Source: Shewanella glacialimarina (lineage in GTDB: Bacteria; Pseudomonadota; Gammaproteobacteria; Enterobacterales; Shewanellaceae). Taken from it: 64,000 nucleotides of DNA. The DNA lies in NCBI RefSeq assembly GCF_020511155.1, contig NZ_CP041216.1, forward strand, positions 3,410,001-3,474,000, given 5' to 3'. The stretch's first letter is position 1. Every line of letters begins with the position of its first letter. The translations under genes and the position numbers were made by a program. Under the pieces are notes generated by a model. That model ran no database searches and was not told the origin of the DNA. It was given only the letters and a program-made list of their open reading frames with translations. Positions 1-8,312 of this stretch are shown here, piece by piece.

Positions 1-537
1 TAGCTTGTGCAATTGCGCCTCAGCTAGACTGGCATCACTTGCTGGATAAATCGCACTAGAATACATCATTTCTGGGTCTAAAAACTGCTGATACATATCA
101 TTACCCAAATCATAATGGGCTAAGATATTGCGTTTTGAACCGGCTTGAGAATTTCGATTAAATATATGCTTAACGCGGTTTAGCCCATTACTTAACCAAG
201 AAAAGTAACGTTCAATATTATCAAGCAAAGCTAAATTTCTGGCAAAAATTTGCACCACTTTAGTTAAATCAGGGCTGGACCAATGACCTTGAATATAAGC
301 TTCACCTGCACCAATTGAACCACCAAATACTACCTGACGATAAAAACCTGGGTGTAACACTTGCATGGTGGCGTGAATGTCGCTTTCTGGATGACCAAAT
401 ACATGCGATTGTGACGCATCAACAATCGTTAATTGCCCTTCAGCTAGATGAGCCAGTGCTCGTAATAAAATCTTTTTAGCAAAACTGTCTGATAACGTAG
501 CTTGAGCAATACTTGTAACGGTTGCGGCATTATCCAT
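1..537 (-). CDS. Cyclopropane-fatty-acyl-phospholipid synthase-like methyltransferase (partial, 3' end outside window)
   Basis: Open frame of 179 codons runs off the left edge, so only the N-terminal part is present. The segment HYDLGNDMYQQFLDPEMMYS matches the lipid/SAM-binding entry region of the CFA synthase (CfaS) family, which transfers a methyl group from S-adenosylmethionine to unsaturated phospholipid acyl chains at the membrane. The start at 537 is preceded by GGAG seven bases upstream. It is the last gene seen in an operon with DUF1365 and an FAD oxidoreductase. In Rhodobacter, related methyltransferases with such partners act in furan fatty acid formation or singlet-oxygen response, so the product may be a modified fatty acid other than a cyclopropane. 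Family assignment is firm; exact product is inference. Confidence 0.85.
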   Translation of the reverse strand, partial: MDNAATVTSIAQATLSDSFAKKILLRALAHLAEGQLTIVDASQSHVFGHPESDIHATMQVLHPGFYRQVVFGGSIGAGEAYIQGHWSSPDLTKVVQIFARNLALLDNIERYFSWLSNGLNRVKHIFNRNSQAGSKRNILAHYDLGNDMYQQFLDPEMMYSSAIYPASDASLAEAQLHKL

Positions 538-639
538 GCTGGCACTCCATTCTAATTAAAAAATTAGCTTCAAATTTATAATATTAAGGGCTAATACGTA
601 CTGAGTACACATTTGGTTTACTTGAACTGCTGATTGTTT

Positions 640-1458
640 TCATGTGGGCACTTGTTTGGTTTGCTTGCCCACAAAAGGAATACGTTTGATAAATAGTTTT
701 AAAGCTTGCCAATAAATACCCAAGACAATTTTGGCTGTCATGGCTGGGTACCCCAACATGAAGCGCTTAATATTTGGCGCAGTAAATGACATTCTTTTTA
801 AGGCTATTGTGGCATCAAATAGCTTTTCATTAGCACTATTACGATTCTCAATGGTCACTTTAAGGCGTTTCTGCGGCGGTAAAATACGCCATAAATAGTG
901 CATATCTAAGGTCATAAAAGGTGATACATGGAAAACTTTATCTGTATGATTGGTGTTCACTAAATCAATTAGATAGCAATGGCGCTCATTCCACGGGGTA
1001 TTGCTGACTTCAGCCAGCATATAAAGTGGAGTCTTATCTTGATAACAAAAGAAAAAATTAACTGGACTGAAGTAAAAGCCAAAATGACGAATTTGGCCAC
1101 AAAACACCACTCTGTTACAGCTTTGTTGAGCACCTAGCTTTTGTATTGTGACCAATGCACGCTGCTTTAATGCCTCAATTGCACTGAGCTTTTCAATGTT
1201 TAAACCTGAGGTAAAGTCCTCCCCAAATTGTTGACCAAGGCTTTTAAGATAATCATCGGCTTTAAAGGTGAGTAGTGCATTTTTTTCAGCAAATAATTTA
1301 CTGGTATCAACCAATGCCGGTAACTCGTCTAAATCTAATGCCATCATAGCTATGTTATAACCAAAGCTATGGCGTTTAGGCACATGGCGTCTATGGCTGA
1401 TGTTGCCATAGTAAATGCCACTACTTAACGCCGTATCTTCAATTATCATTGCGGTCAT
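640..1458 (-). CDS. DUF1365 family protein
   Basis: 272 residues, the usual length for DUF1365. The N-terminus (SGIYYGNISHRRHVPKRHSF) and the stretch FGFYFSPVNFFFCYQ are typical of this family, whose biochemical role is not settled. DUF1365 genes nearly always sit between an amine-oxidase-like flavoprotein and a CFA-synthase-like methyltransferase, exactly as here. The start overlaps the end of the upstream flavoprotein gene by four bases (ATGA), implying translational coupling. A role with its two neighbours in modifying unsaturated membrane lipids, perhaps under photo-oxidative stress, is inferred from context only. Confidence 0.85.
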   Translation of the reverse strand: MTAMIIEDTALSSGIYYGNISHRRHVPKRHSFGYNIAMMALDLDELPALVDTSKLFAEKNALLTFKADDYLKSLGQQFGEDFTSGLNIEKLSAIEALKQRALVTIQKLGAQQSCNRVVFCGQIRHFGFYFSPVNFFFCYQDKTPLYMLAEVSNTPWNERHCYLIDLVNTNHTDKVFHVSPFMTLDMHYLWRILPPQKRLKVTIENRNSANEKLFDATIALKRMSFTAPNIKRFMLGYPAMTAKIVLGIYWQALKLFIKRIPFVGKQTKQVPT

Positions 1459-2723
1459 AAACTGATCTCAAATTGGTTACACACATCAACTGCGCTTCTC
1501 ACGCCGTCCTCATGGAAACCGTTATACCAATAGGCACCCGCAAAGTAAGTATGTCGTTTACCTGATATAAGCTCACGCTTTGATTGCGCTTGCATACTGG
1601 CTTCATTAAAAACCGGGTGAGCATAATTAAATTTACGCAATATTTTACTTTCATCAATCAAGCCAGTTTGATTCAAGGTCACGCAAAAAGTCGGTGCTCC
1701 CTTGGGCAAGCATTGTAAAATATTCATATTATAGGTAACACTGGCGGGTCTGTCGCCCATCGCAACCTTATCATCACCGTCTAAACGATAGTTCCAACTT
1801 GCCCAAGCCGCCTTACGTTTTGGCAGTAAATTAATATCAGTATGCAGCACCACTTCATTATTTTGGTATTCCATTGCAGACAATACTTCATGCTCATCTT
1901 TGCTTGCATCACCTAACATAGCTAATGCCTGGTCGCTGTGGCAAGCCAATATAACTTCATCAAATTGCAGCCATTCGCCATTCAATACTTGAATTTTTAC
2001 ACCGTCATCACTACGGCAAATTGCCGTTACTGGGCTATTTAACAGAATATTATTCTTAAAAGGTTCAATAAGCTTAGGAATATAGCTACGCGAACCACCT
2101 TTCAATACCGACCATTGCGGACGGTCACTGATATTAAGCAAGCCATGATGCTGGAAGAAACGAATAAAAAATCGTAACGCAAAGGCGCGCATATCATTAA
2201 TACTGGCAGACCAAATGGCTGCACCCATTGGTAGAATATAATGTTCACAGAAAAATGGGCTAAAATTATGTTTATCGAGATATTCACCTAAACTCATTAC
2301 AGGATAGGTATCTGACTCATAAATGGCTTTGCAATCGTTATTAAAACGTACTATTTCTGCTAGAAAACGATAAAAATCAGCTTTGAAAATGTTACGTCTT
2401 TGGGCAAACATACTCCATAGGGTATGACCATTGTATTCAAGCCCAGTGAAAGCATTGTGTACACTAAAGCTCATCTGTGTCGGTAATGACTCAACCCCAA
2501 GCTTTGCCATTAACTTTTCAAATCTTGGGTAGGTGCGATCATTAAAAACAATAAAGCCAGTATCAATAGCGTAGCTTTTGTTGTCGACCTCGACATCAAC
2601 CGTCGCTGTGTGTCCGCCAATGTAATCATTGGCTTCAAAAACAGTTACCCTGTGCTTACTACTAAGTAAATGTGCACAGGTTAAACCCGATATGCCGGTT
2701 CCTATCACCGCAATGTTTTTCAT
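1455..2723 (-). CDS. FAD-dependent amine-oxidase-like oxidoreductase
   Basis: 422 residues. The N-terminus IAVIGTGISGLTCAHLLSS is a GxGxxG dinucleotide-binding fold followed by an acidic residue (VFEANDYIGGHT), as in the amine oxidase/phytoene desaturase superfamily; the C-terminal segment YFAGAYWYNGFHEDGVRSA is the usual second FAD contact. It lies in a same-strand operon between the SDR gene and DUF1365, overlapping the latter by four bases. Homologous sets occur in RpoE-ChrR (ECF11) regulons of proteobacteria, suggesting oxidation of acyl chains or a light-related pigment or lipid. Substrate is unknown. Confidence 0.85.
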   Translation of the reverse strand: MKNIAVIGTGISGLTCAHLLSSKHRVTVFEANDYIGGHTATVDVEVDNKSYAIDTGFIVFNDRTYPRFEKLMAKLGVESLPTQMSFSVHNAFTGLEYNGHTLWSMFAQRRNIFKADFYRFLAEIVRFNNDCKAIYESDTYPVMSLGEYLDKHNFSPFFCEHYILPMGAAIWSASINDMRAFALRFFIRFFQHHGLLNISDRPQWSVLKGGSRSYIPKLIEPFKNNILLNSPVTAICRSDDGVKIQVLNGEWLQFDEVILACHSDQALAMLGDASKDEHEVLSAMEYQNNEVVLHTDINLLPKRKAAWASWNYRLDGDDKVAMGDRPASVTYNMNILQCLPKGAPTFCVTLNQTGLIDESKILRKFNYAHPVFNEASMQAQSKRELISGKRHTYFAGAYWYNGFHEDGVRSAVDVCNQFEISL

Positions 2724-2789
2724 TCTTATTCCTATTGTACAAACTTGACGCTTTACAGTTAATTTGGGTATATATTCAATAATGCTTTT

Positions 2790-3557
2790 TTATTTGACGG
2801 CTTTATCTGCAAGTAACTTGATAAGTATTTTCTCTGGAAGCCAAGATAAACACTTGAGTATAAGGGTAAAACGCTTAGGAAAATGGATTTCGAACTTGCG
2901 CTGTGCCATCCCCTTAAAAATCCGTTCTGCTGCTTGATCGCTACTGATTTGCATCGGCATAGCAAAATCATTTTTGGCGGTAAGCGGTGTGTCAACAAAA
3001 CCAGGACAAATTACACTTACTCCAATATCAACACTGGGGTTAGCGGCCAAATCTAACCTTAAACTGCGGCCTAAGTAACTTATTGCGGCTTTAGAAGCAC
3101 CGTATGCCTCTGCCCTTGGGAAAGGTAAATAAGTTGCACTGGAGCTCATTAATCCTAATTGGCCGCCTTTTGTGAGCTGAGGTAAAAATGCGCGGATGCA
3201 ATGTCCAACCGCAATCAGATTGGTAGTTATGACTCGACTAAAAAGCATGGCATCAAACTCAATAACATCGTCAATATACTCACAGGTTCCAGCATTTAAG
3301 ATAACTTGGGTAAGCTGAAGCTGCTTATCTGCTAGGTACTGTTTCAGCGCAATACCAGCCTGATTCACTTGCTCAGGTTGTGTAATATCAAATGTTAAAA
3401 AATGACCCACATTTAAACCCGCTAATACGGTTTCATTTCTACCACATGCGATGACATGGAAACCTTTAGCTGCGTAAAACTTAGCACTTGCTAAACCAAT
3501 GCCCGATGTTGCTCCAGTTATCAGAACCGCTGATGATGAGGATTGATGATGGCTCAT
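2790..3557 (-). CDS. Short-chain dehydrogenase/reductase (SDR) family protein
   Basis: 255 residues, classical SDR length. The cofactor motif TGATSGIG lies near residue 14, NAG near residue 90, the catalytic serine in LMSSSAT and the YxxxK pair in YGASKAA. Such enzymes perform NAD(P)-dependent oxidation or reduction of alcohols or ketones; the substrate cannot be told from sequence. It starts four bases after the stop of the NTF2-like gene and is followed by the flavoprotein gene after 66 bases, so it is the second gene of the five-gene operon. Confidence 0.88.
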   Translation of the reverse strand: MSHHQSSSSAVLITGATSGIGLASAKFYAAKGFHVIACGRNETVLAGLNVGHFLTFDITQPEQVNQAGIALKQYLADKQLQLTQVILNAGTCEYIDDVIEFDAMLFSRVITTNLIAVGHCIRAFLPQLTKGGQLGLMSSSATYLPFPRAEAYGASKAAISYLGRSLRLDLAANPSVDIGVSVICPGFVDTPLTAKNDFAMPMQISSDQAAERIFKGMAQRKFEIHFPKRFTLILKCLSWLPEKILIKLLADKAVK

Positions 3558-3561
3558 ATTG

Positions 3562-4035
3562 TTACCCCATTCTATTGTTTAATATGCGAATAACACCGCC
3601 AAGCATTGGCACATGCTGATAGAGCATCTGACCAGCATCAAAGTAATCTCTATGATAAAAAATAGTGTCGTTAAATTTTAATAGACTCATACCATCCACT
3701 TTAATGGTTTGCCCTTTATTCAGTTTAGGGTGAGCATAGCTCATAGTCCAAAACAAAGATGCTTGCTGCTGGCAATCACTGACTATTATATGGGTTATGT
3801 CAAAATGTATATGGCTTACATTTTCGTATAAATTGGCAAAGTACTTGGTGAGTTGCTTTAATCCATTAACTTGATGCAAAGGGTCTTGAAATTGTATTTC
3901 GGCTGCATAAATTTCAGATAAGCGTTGCAAATTATTTTTATTCAACACCTGATAAAGCTCAATAAAGTGCTTAATAATCGCAGGTGACTGAGTAGCCGAC
4001 ACTGGCAATTCAGTCACTGTGGACGCTTCTGACAT
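3562..4035 (-). CDS. Nuclear transport factor 2 (NTF2)/SnoaL-like protein, first gene of the CFA-like operon
   Basis: 157 residues from the chosen ATG at 4035, which has GGAGTG just upstream. A longer frame reaching 4110 lacks a ribosome binding site and adds a spurious hydrophobic extension. The sequence (IIKHFIELYQVLNKNNLQRL, then FQDPLHQVNG) is typical of small cone-shaped NTF2-like folds, which may be isomerases, hydrolases or binding proteins. NTF2-like members recur in DUF1365/CFA-like operons. As first gene it lies about 140 bases downstream of the candidate ECF promoter. Function unassigned. Confidence 0.8.
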   Translation of the reverse strand: MSEASTVTELPVSATQSPAIIKHFIELYQVLNKNNLQRLSEIYAAEIQFQDPLHQVNGLKQLTKYFANLYENVSHIHFDITHIIVSDCQQQASLFWTMSYAHPKLNKGQTIKVDGMSLLKFNDTIFYHRDYFDAGQMLYQHVPMLGGVIRILNNRMG

Positions 4036-4172
4036 ATAACACTCCGTTTGTATAACTAACATACTTACCATAAAGCCTACTGAATAAAAGCACAATGACT
4101 TTAGTGACAATCAGTTAGCGGGGATTTACTGTAAAATAAGTTGCAGTAAAAAGATGATTTAAACAGTGAATG

Positions 4173-4199
4173 TTACGTTTGGGAGTGGATAATAGATCA
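4173..4199 (-). promoter_or_regulatory. Candidate ECF-sigma (RpoE/ChrR-type) promoter of the CFA-like operon
   Basis: On the minus strand TGATC (plus 4195-4199) and CGTAA (plus 4173-4177) are separated by 17 bases. This resembles the TGATC...CGTA type element described for ECF11 sigma factors that control photo-oxidative stress genes. It sits between the nrfA terminator and the first gene of an operon with typical ECF11-target content. No rpoE or chrR gene is in the window. Recognised by eye; moderate support. Confidence 0.45.
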
Positions 4200-4203
4200 G
4201 TAA

Positions 4204-4233
4204 AAAAGCACTTAAGTCTCCTTAAGCGCTTTT
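4204..4233 (-). terminator. Intrinsic terminator of nnrS-nrfA
   Basis: Stem with arms 4204-4216 and 4221-4233 (AAAAGC.CTTAAG against CTTAAG.GCTTTT, one mismatch), loop TCTC, followed on the minus strand by a run of T. It lies 25 bases past the nrfA stop codon. Confidence 0.75.
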
Positions 4234-4258
4234 ATAGTCAAACTCAGTATATATAGAA

Positions 4259-5653
4259 TTAGCGAAGTAACTGCTCATATCCATTAAGAGCGACCGGTTG
4301 CCAATGTTTATCCACTTGTTGTTTGATAAAACTATCTTTGGCTTTTTGCGCCTCATCTTTATTAAATCCGATAGCGGCATGGGCTTTTTCTTTGGTGCTA
4401 ATATCAGGGTAATCCACTTTATTAATGCCAAATTTTTGTAACACTACTGCTAATAACGTGCGGGATAAAGTGACTTGTTCAATCGCCTTATCAAGCAATG
4501 CATTCCCCTCTTCAGGGTTGTGAGCATACAAACCATGGGATGCCATGGCAAAGTCCCAGCGCCACTGGCCATGACGAATATTCATTATAGGATCATTCAT
4601 TAGATCCCACGTAGCTCCCGCATCCCACGCAGCTTTTGCCTCAAAATGGGCTTTCACTAGCAAGCCTTCAACTTCACGTGCCTTGGCATTAATCAGGAGT
4701 TTATTTTTTAGCAGAGTTTGTGTGATGGCTTTCTGGCTACTGTGACAAGTTTTACAGGTACGATCAAAATTATTCAGGGCATTACCTACTTTATGGTCGG
4801 TAAAATCATTGCCTTTATCATCGATTGTCGGTGGCATATGGCAGGTTATACATGTCACCCCTGCTTCAGCATGTTTACTGCGGCTCCAATGTTCAAACTC
4901 AGGATGGCGTGCTTTGAGCATAGGCGTTTTTGAAATGGGGTGGATCCATTCATAGAAGCGACGTGTGTCATAATATTTTTCAATGTCATCGGCGGTGCTA
5001 CCGAAAATCCACGGAATATTAACCTTATTACTACGCTCAGGCTGAAAGTAGTAAGTGACATGACATTGGCCACACACCTGAGCACCTTTCATACTGGTAT
5101 TTTGCTTATCAAAAGGCAGTTTAATTTTAGCCATCGCATCCTGCGCGTGTGGCCTTGGCAATGCCAACTTAGCGCTTCCATCCTCATGACAGTCACTGCA
5201 ATAAACGACTGACTTTATCTCAGTACCTAAATCAGTAAAATTAGCGCCAGAAAAACCTTCAATACCCATCTCTTCCATTAATCTAGGGGCGTCGGGTGTT
5301 TTACAAGTCCAGCAACTGGCTGAAAGCCCTTTCTGGCCTTCTTCTACAGATACACCTGTGCGCAAAATATGAGCAACATCCGATACCGCAAACTGGTGCC
5401 CTCGGGGACTATTATATTCTTTAGCAAAAGATGACCCCGCCCAAAGAATAATATTGGCTGGATAGGCTGCCAACATGTCTTGCTTTTCCGTTTGCTCAGA
5501 TGTGGCTAACCAAGTTTGATATTGACTAGGAAATCGAGTTTTATTCTGCTCGTCAACACTGATATCGGCCAAGGCTGTTAAGCTAAAGAAAACCGTTATT
5601 AAAGTAGTTATCGCGATCTTGGTACCTTTTTTATTAACAATCTTAACTGACAT
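4259..5653 (-). CDS. nrfA: Ammonia-forming cytochrome c nitrite reductase (NrfA)
   Basis: 464 residues with an N-terminal signal peptide, so periplasmic. Five haem sites are visible: the family-specific CWTCK near residue 114 (lysine-ligated catalytic haem) and four CxxCH sites (CSDCH, CGQCH, CITCH, CKTCH). NrfA reduces nitrite to ammonium with six electrons and can also reduce nitric oxide. It is the second gene of an operon, 23 bases after nnrS, with no nrfBCD or nrfH gene nearby; electrons would have to come from another quinol dehydrogenase such as CymA (known in Shewanella; inference here). Probably controlled with nnrS by the NsrR-like and FNR-like sites upstream. Confidence 0.95.
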   Translation of the reverse strand: MSVKIVNKKGTKIAITTLITVFFSLTALADISVDEQNKTRFPSQYQTWLATSEQTEKQDMLAAYPANIILWAGSSFAKEYNSPRGHQFAVSDVAHILRTGVSVEEGQKGLSASCWTCKTPDAPRLMEEMGIEGFSGANFTDLGTEIKSVVYCSDCHEDGSAKLALPRPHAQDAMAKIKLPFDKQNTSMKGAQVCGQCHVTYYFQPERSNKVNIPWIFGSTADDIEKYYDTRRFYEWIHPISKTPMLKARHPEFEHWSRSKHAEAGVTCITCHMPPTIDDKGNDFTDHKVGNALNNFDRTCKTCHSSQKAITQTLLKNKLLINAKAREVEGLLVKAHFEAKAAWDAGATWDLMNDPIMNIRHGQWRWDFAMASHGLYAHNPEEGNALLDKAIEQVTLSRTLLAVVLQKFGINKVDYPDISTKEKAHAAIGFNKDEAQKAKDSFIKQQVDKHWQPVALNGYEQLLR

Positions 5654-5676
5654 AATTCACTCTTTCATTTGTTAGG

Positions 5677-6888
5677 TTAACCTGGACGTCCATCTAATCT
5701 AGGCTTGGTAAGAATCGGGGCATAATGCCAAACAAACATACCAAAACTAATAAACCAGCATGCTCCCGCCAACCACAACCAGGTTGAAGTATACTGGGGG
5801 ATCCACAATGGCATCACCGCACGAAAAATTGCTGCCAGAGGTAAACCAATAAAAGCTATCACCATATTAGGGCCTTGATAAATATTGCGACTAGTGTGCC
5901 CCAATGACACCCGCGATATCATCGACAAACATAATGATGCAATACCGCCAACAGCAAATAGATGTAATAAAATGCGATACGCAAACTCATTATTTATTTG
6001 CCACGCCATAGCCAACAAGGTGATAGGTAATGCCCAATATGAAACATGTAAAGACCACAGCATTGGTTCTTTAAATGTTTTATGCCCTTTCCAACGAGAT
6101 ACTCTTACTAACTGTAATATGCCTGCACTGAGTAAAAAGCCCTGTTCAATTTCACGGGGGAATAAATGGAGAACAGATTGAACGAACAACAATCCCATCA
6201 CTAATAATAACGTTATCTCAAGTGCTTGAATGGGATTGGGCTTTGGATGTTGTAATTTCATTGCGGTAAAAAAAGGAATAACTCGACCACCAACAATAGT
6301 TATCACCATCGCAAGCCACCAAATCATTGCCTGCCAAAGTTGAGTTGATAGAGAAAAGTTACGCTCGTATAAAGCATAGTAACTGACTAAATTAACCACT
6401 AAAGCAACAACTAACATAATAGGGAAGCCAATATTGCGCCACTGCCTTGCGGTATAAATACAGCGCCATAAGGTTGCCGCGCTAATGCCCAAAAATAAGC
6501 TGTCAAACAGTGCAGGTAACCAAAGTGGGATATTGAATGGCAATAACAGAAGTAATCTTGCCCCCAACCAACAACCAAATGTGAGTGCGAGCAGCCGCCC
6601 CTTCATAGTAGGTTGGTTGGTCCAGGCTTGCGCTGCCGTTAATAAAAAGCCACACACAATAGCCATAGCAAAGCCAAATAGCATCTCATGTGGATGCCAC
6701 CATAAAGACAACACATTGGCCCAAAACTCACCATTAAAAAGACTGTTCTGCGGTGTAAACCACCCCATTAACCAGATTGGAATATATAAGGCAGCGACCA
6801 CAGCACCACCTAAAAAAAACGGCCTAAAACCTAAGCGCCAAATTGCAGGAGTGTTGTCAATGTCTGCTGGATCATCAATATTTAACAT
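5677..6888 (-). CDS. nnrS: NnrS family haem/copper membrane protein
   Basis: 403 residues, strongly hydrophobic with about twelve predicted membrane segments. The start IWRLGFRPFFLGGAVVAALY, then WWHPHEMLFGFAMAIVCGFLLTA in broken form, and GRVIPFF are hallmarks of NnrS, a haem- and copper-containing inner-membrane protein that protects cells during nitric oxide stress by an incompletely known mechanism. It is the first gene of a two-gene operon with nrfA. The NsrR-like palindrome at 6920-6942 begins 32 bases upstream of the start codon, fitting nitric-oxide-relieved repression. Confidence 0.92.
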   Translation of the reverse strand: MLNIDDPADIDNTPAIWRLGFRPFFLGGAVVAALYIPIWLMGWFTPQNSLFNGEFWANVLSLWWHPHEMLFGFAMAIVCGFLLTAAQAWTNQPTMKGRLLALTFGCWLGARLLLLLPFNIPLWLPALFDSLFLGISAATLWRCIYTARQWRNIGFPIMLVVALVVNLVSYYALYERNFSLSTQLWQAMIWWLAMVITIVGGRVIPFFTAMKLQHPKPNPIQALEITLLLVMGLLFVQSVLHLFPREIEQGFLLSAGILQLVRVSRWKGHKTFKEPMLWSLHVSYWALPITLLAMAWQINNEFAYRILLHLFAVGGIASLCLSMISRVSLGHTSRNIYQGPNMVIAFIGLPLAAIFRAVMPLWIPQYTSTWLWLAGACWFISFGMFVWHYAPILTKPRLDGRPG

Positions 6889-6919
6889 TTATTGCCGCCT
6901 TAACTATGTCCAAAAATTA

Positions 6920-6942
6920 AACATGCATATTATATAAATCTT
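6920..6942 (-). promoter_or_regulatory. Candidate NsrR operator upstream of nnrS-nrfA
   Basis: AACATGCATAT-T-ATATAAATCTT matches the gammaproteobacterial NsrR palindrome (AAGATGCATTT-A-AAATGCATCTT) at 17 of 22 arm positions, counted by eye. NsrR is an iron-sulfur repressor released by nitric oxide, and nnrS is a known target in this class. Position close to the start codon suits repression. Confidence 0.6.
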
Positions 6943-6970
6943 TATGTGAAGTTTATGCTTATTAAATAAT

Positions 6971-6984
6971 TTGTTCAATAACAA
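6971..6984 (-). promoter_or_regulatory. FNR/NnrR-like palindrome upstream of nnrS
   Basis: TTGTT-CAAT-AACAA is a perfect inverted repeat differing from the FNR consensus TTGAT-N4-ATCAA by one base per half. It lies about 83 bases upstream of the nnrS start, a place where a CRP/FNR-family activator could act. Anaerobic control would make sense for nrfA. Support is moderate because short AT-rich palindromes are common here. Confidence 0.4.
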
Positions 6985-7357
6985 TAGAGACTCATCACCA
7001 TAAAGCCTTTAAAAGTGTGATCTGGTTGGTGATCTGAATAGATAAGCCTGTTATGTAGATAAGTGATTTAACCACTCATTCAATACGGTAAAATTAGCGA
7101 TGAATAACAAATGAATAATTAGATAGATTGCTATGACGACTGTGTACCCGATAACGCAGTTAATGTTAATATGAACTTTATTTAGCTTGCGCGCTCAATC
7201 AATTCTAGTGCATAGCCGTCCAGAAATGCTCACTGAACCAGTGTGAGTACACCACGCTTCAACAACAGTTTAATTAACGTTGTGAAAATATACTTAAAAA
7301 TAAAGACCACTCACATAGAAGTTTTGGGTGACAAACATTGAACCAGGGATATTCAAA

Positions 7358-8059
7358 ATGACAAAAACACTCGCATTTGATGTCTATGGGACTTTGATCG
7401 ACACTCATGGTGTAGTGGCTTTATTGATCAAAATGTTCAAACAAAAAACATTAGAGCGCGAAACTGAGTCGGTAATTAAACAAGCTTATGCATTTAGCCA
7501 AACATGGCGAGATAAGCAACTTGAGTATTCTTTTAGACGCGGTTTAATGCAGCAATATAAAGAGTTCTCGATTTGCACTCGAGATGCACTGGAATACACT
7601 TGCCAGTTTCATACGATCCCGCTCACTAACAGTCAAAAATGCCAACTGTTAGAAAGCTATCTGACTTTGCCAGCTTTTGATGACGTCGCGCCAGCTTTAC
7701 AAACCCTAAAAGAAAAAGGCATTAGCCTGTTTGCGTTCTCTAATGGTGAATACTCTGCGGTCGAGTCGCTATTGAAAAACGCAAATATTTTAGCGTATTT
7801 TGAAGGTATTGTGAGCTGTGAAGCAATTATGACCTTTAAGCCTAATCCTGCGGTGTATGAATATTTCATTCAAACCACAAACTCAATGCAGAATGAAGTT
7901 TGGCTTATATCCAGTAATTCTTTTGATATTCTTGGCGCGGTGGCATCTGGCTTTAAAACCGCTTGGGTGAAACGTTCACCACAAATGATATTTGATCCCT
8001 GGGGAGTATCGCCCACCCAAACGATTACTGATTTAGCCCAGTTAGATACGATAATTTAG
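7358..8059 (+). CDS. HAD superfamily hydrolase, haloacid dehalogenase type II-like
   Basis: 233 residues from the ATG at 7358, preceded by AGGGA; an upstream GTG at 7328 in the same frame would add ten residues without a good binding site. HAD motifs are in order: nucleophile aspartate in DVYGTLID near residue 8, serine in AFSNG, lysine in FKPNPAVYEY and acidic/serine motif IV in SSNSFDILGA. This is the L-2-haloacid dehalogenase (type II) subgroup, cytosolic hydrolases acting on halogenated acids or phosphates; true substrate unknown. Monocistronic. Confidence 0.85.
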   Translation: MTKTLAFDVYGTLIDTHGVVALLIKMFKQKTLERETESVIKQAYAFSQTWRDKQLEYSFRRGLMQQYKEFSICTRDALEYTCQFHTIPLTNSQKCQLLESYLTLPAFDDVAPALQTLKEKGISLFAFSNGEYSAVESLLKNANILAYFEGIVSCEAIMTFKPNPAVYEYFIQTTNSMQNEVWLISSNSFDILGAVASGFKTAWVKRSPQMIFDPWGVSPTQTITDLAQLDTII

Positions 8060-8227
8060 CTTCAGTAAAATGTTTTCTTTAGTATCAGACGAATCATCAC
8101 ACATACGCTGCCATCACAAGAAAACTTGCATCGCTAATCTCCTAATAATCTTTGGGATATTTAAGCTTAAGTATGACTTTAATGGGATTGAACTGAGCCG
8201 TTAGAGGTGACAAGCTTATTTTTAGAT

Positions 8228-8258
8228 AAAAAAATCGGCATAGCCTAGACTATGCCGA
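8228..8258 (-). terminator. Intrinsic terminator of the DUF523/photolyase operon
   Basis: Nine-pair stem 8235-8243 / 8250-8258 (TCGGCATAG with its complement), loop CCTAGA, followed on the minus strand by seven T. It lies downstream of the photolyase stop at 8313. Confidence 0.85.
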
Positions 8259-8312
8259 CGTTTAATTTAAGGTAAGCGTGATGCCATACATTTGTATTTA
8301 TCTGCGCTTCAA

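Larger units (their letters stand above)
6889..7357. other. Divergent intergenic region nnrS / HAD hydrolase
   Basis: 469 bases without a credible gene. The nnrS-proximal part carries the NsrR-like and FNR-like sites listed separately. TGATCTG occurs twice 14 bases apart near 7019-7037. The HAD-proximal half shows no clear promoter or structure to me. Confidence 0.5.

Noticed and set aside
4222..4431. 69-codon minus-strand frame overlapping the nrfA end
   Set aside because: Out of frame with nrfA and runs through its terminator region.
6485..6937. 150-codon plus-strand frame opposite nnrS
   Set aside because: Shadow of the nnrS codons; Asn/Pro-rich low-complexity translation without a binding site.
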